DNA from: Fodinicurvata halophila
Lineage (GTDB): Bacteria; Pseudomonadota; Alphaproteobacteria; Kiloniellales; DSM-21159
Direction: 5' to 3'
DNA length: 64,000 nucleotides
NCBI RefSeq assembly: GCF_042651425.1
Contig: NZ_JBHSCW010000007.1
Span: 62,001 to 126,000 of the forward strand
Shown here: in pieces, positions 63,570 to 64,000 of the stretch
How the letters are laid out: each line of letters starts with the position of its first letter
Position numbering within the stretch: the first letter of the stretch is position 1
Notes under the pieces: generated by a model
Told to the model about the DNA's origin: nothing
Seen by the model: only the letters and a program-made list of their open reading frames with translations
The model's database searches: none
Translations under genes and position numbers: made by a program

Positions 63570-64000
63570 CGGATGCCAAGGGCCTGACGGTGTCGCTGCG
63601 GCAGCAGGCGCCGATTCCCCTGGCGGCGGACTTCGCCTGCGCGGCCGGAGAAGTGCTGGCGCTGGTGGGACCTTCGGGCAGCGGCAAGTCGACCATCCTG
63701 CGCTCCATCGCCGGCACCTACCGCCCCCGCGCCGGGCAGGTGCGCGTGAATTCCGAAGACTGGCTGGAAACCGCGCGCGGTCTCTTCCGGCCTGCCCATC
63801 GTCGGGCCGTGGGCATGGTGTTCCAGAGCTATGCCCTCTTCCCGCACATGACAGCGCTCGGCAATGTCGTGACGGCCATGCCGAAGGCCGGCCGGAGGGA
63901 GCAGGAGCGGAGGGGACACGAGCTGCTCGAGATGGTCCATCTATCGGGCCTGGAGGCGCGCTATCCCGCGCAACTCTCCGGCGGACAGCAACAGCGCGTG
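63566..64000 (+). CDS. modC: Molybdate ABC transporter ATPase ModC (cut by window edge)
   Basis: The first 145 codons are visible; the gene continues past the window. Walker A GPSGSGKST, Q-loop MVFQSYALFPHM and signature LSGGQQQRV are seen; Walker B and the molybdate-binding C-terminal domain are outside. The ATG overlaps the modB stop. It energises molybdate import. Confidence 0.94.
   Translation, partial: MTDAKGLTVSLRQQAPIPLAADFACAAGEVLALVGPSGSGKSTILRSIAGTYRPRAGQVRVNSEDWLETARGLFRPAHRRAVGMVFQSYALFPHMTALGNVVTAMPKAGRREQERRGHELLEMVHLSGLEARYPAQLSGGQQQRV

Overview
The window is chromosomal DNA of an alphaproteobacterium, most probably a Rhodospirillales-like (Kiloniella/Rhodovibrio/Fodinicurvata-type) marine or saline organism. 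This rests on high G+C, the hisB-hisH-hisA-hisF-hisE block divergent from hslVU, a single-gene malic enzyme/phosphotransacetylase fusion, DUF1285 next to a MoxR operon, long PstC and PstA, and a NaChBac-type sodium channel. The genus is inference. No rRNA, tRNA, CRISPR array, integrase or IS element was seen.

Layout. 1-1216: an AT-rich three-gene cassette of unknown function, cut by the left edge and unlike the rest in base composition. 1.5-6.5 kb: ComM-like AAA+ protein, CPA2 cation/proton antiporter, voltage-gated sodium channel, a small membrane protein and a HIT protein. 6.7-10.4 kb: minus-strand histidine operon with an embedded GNAT gene; then hslVU and acnA (with a textbook terminator) on plus. 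15.6-19.5 kb: a secreted CXXCH protein followed by four tandem paralogous exported proteins of lipocalin-like appearance, at lower G+C; I recognise no family. 19.7-24.3 kb: transglutaminase, DUF3253, nth, lipoprotein, bactofilin, EI24 protein and PKHD hydroxylase. The hydroxylase is divergent, across a Fur-like palindrome, from an exported protein carrying a (Gly-Gly-Glu)12 tract. 25.5-33 kb: PfkB kinase, typA-ampG, macro-domain protein and an acyl-CoA synthetase/GNAT fusion preceded by a 10-1-10 palindrome.

33-41 kb: complete phosphate regulon phoR-pstS-pstC-pstA-pstB-phoU-phoB, with a candidate Pho box before pstS and a 14-bp hairpin after it. 41-48 kb: maeB, glutathione-dependent formaldehyde detoxification (frmA, fghA), a Tat-exported OpgG/D-like glucan protein and an FAD oxidoreductase. 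48.4-50.9 kb: a bufferin-type RiPP metallophore locus (BufA precursor, BufB DUF692 enzyme, BufC DUF2063 partner, DoxX). 50.9-52.2 kb: PAS protein and msrA. 52-59 kb: a MoxR/DUF58/BatA-DUF4159/GATase-like membrane operon. 59-64 kb: DUF1285, CoA-type NUDIX, cca, then a short ModE-like regulator and modABC (modC cut by the right edge), with a near-perfect ModE operator before modA.

The best candidates for undescribed biology are the left AT-rich cassette, the tandem secreted-paralog array with its CXXCH neighbour, and the iron-box-controlled GGE-repeat protein.
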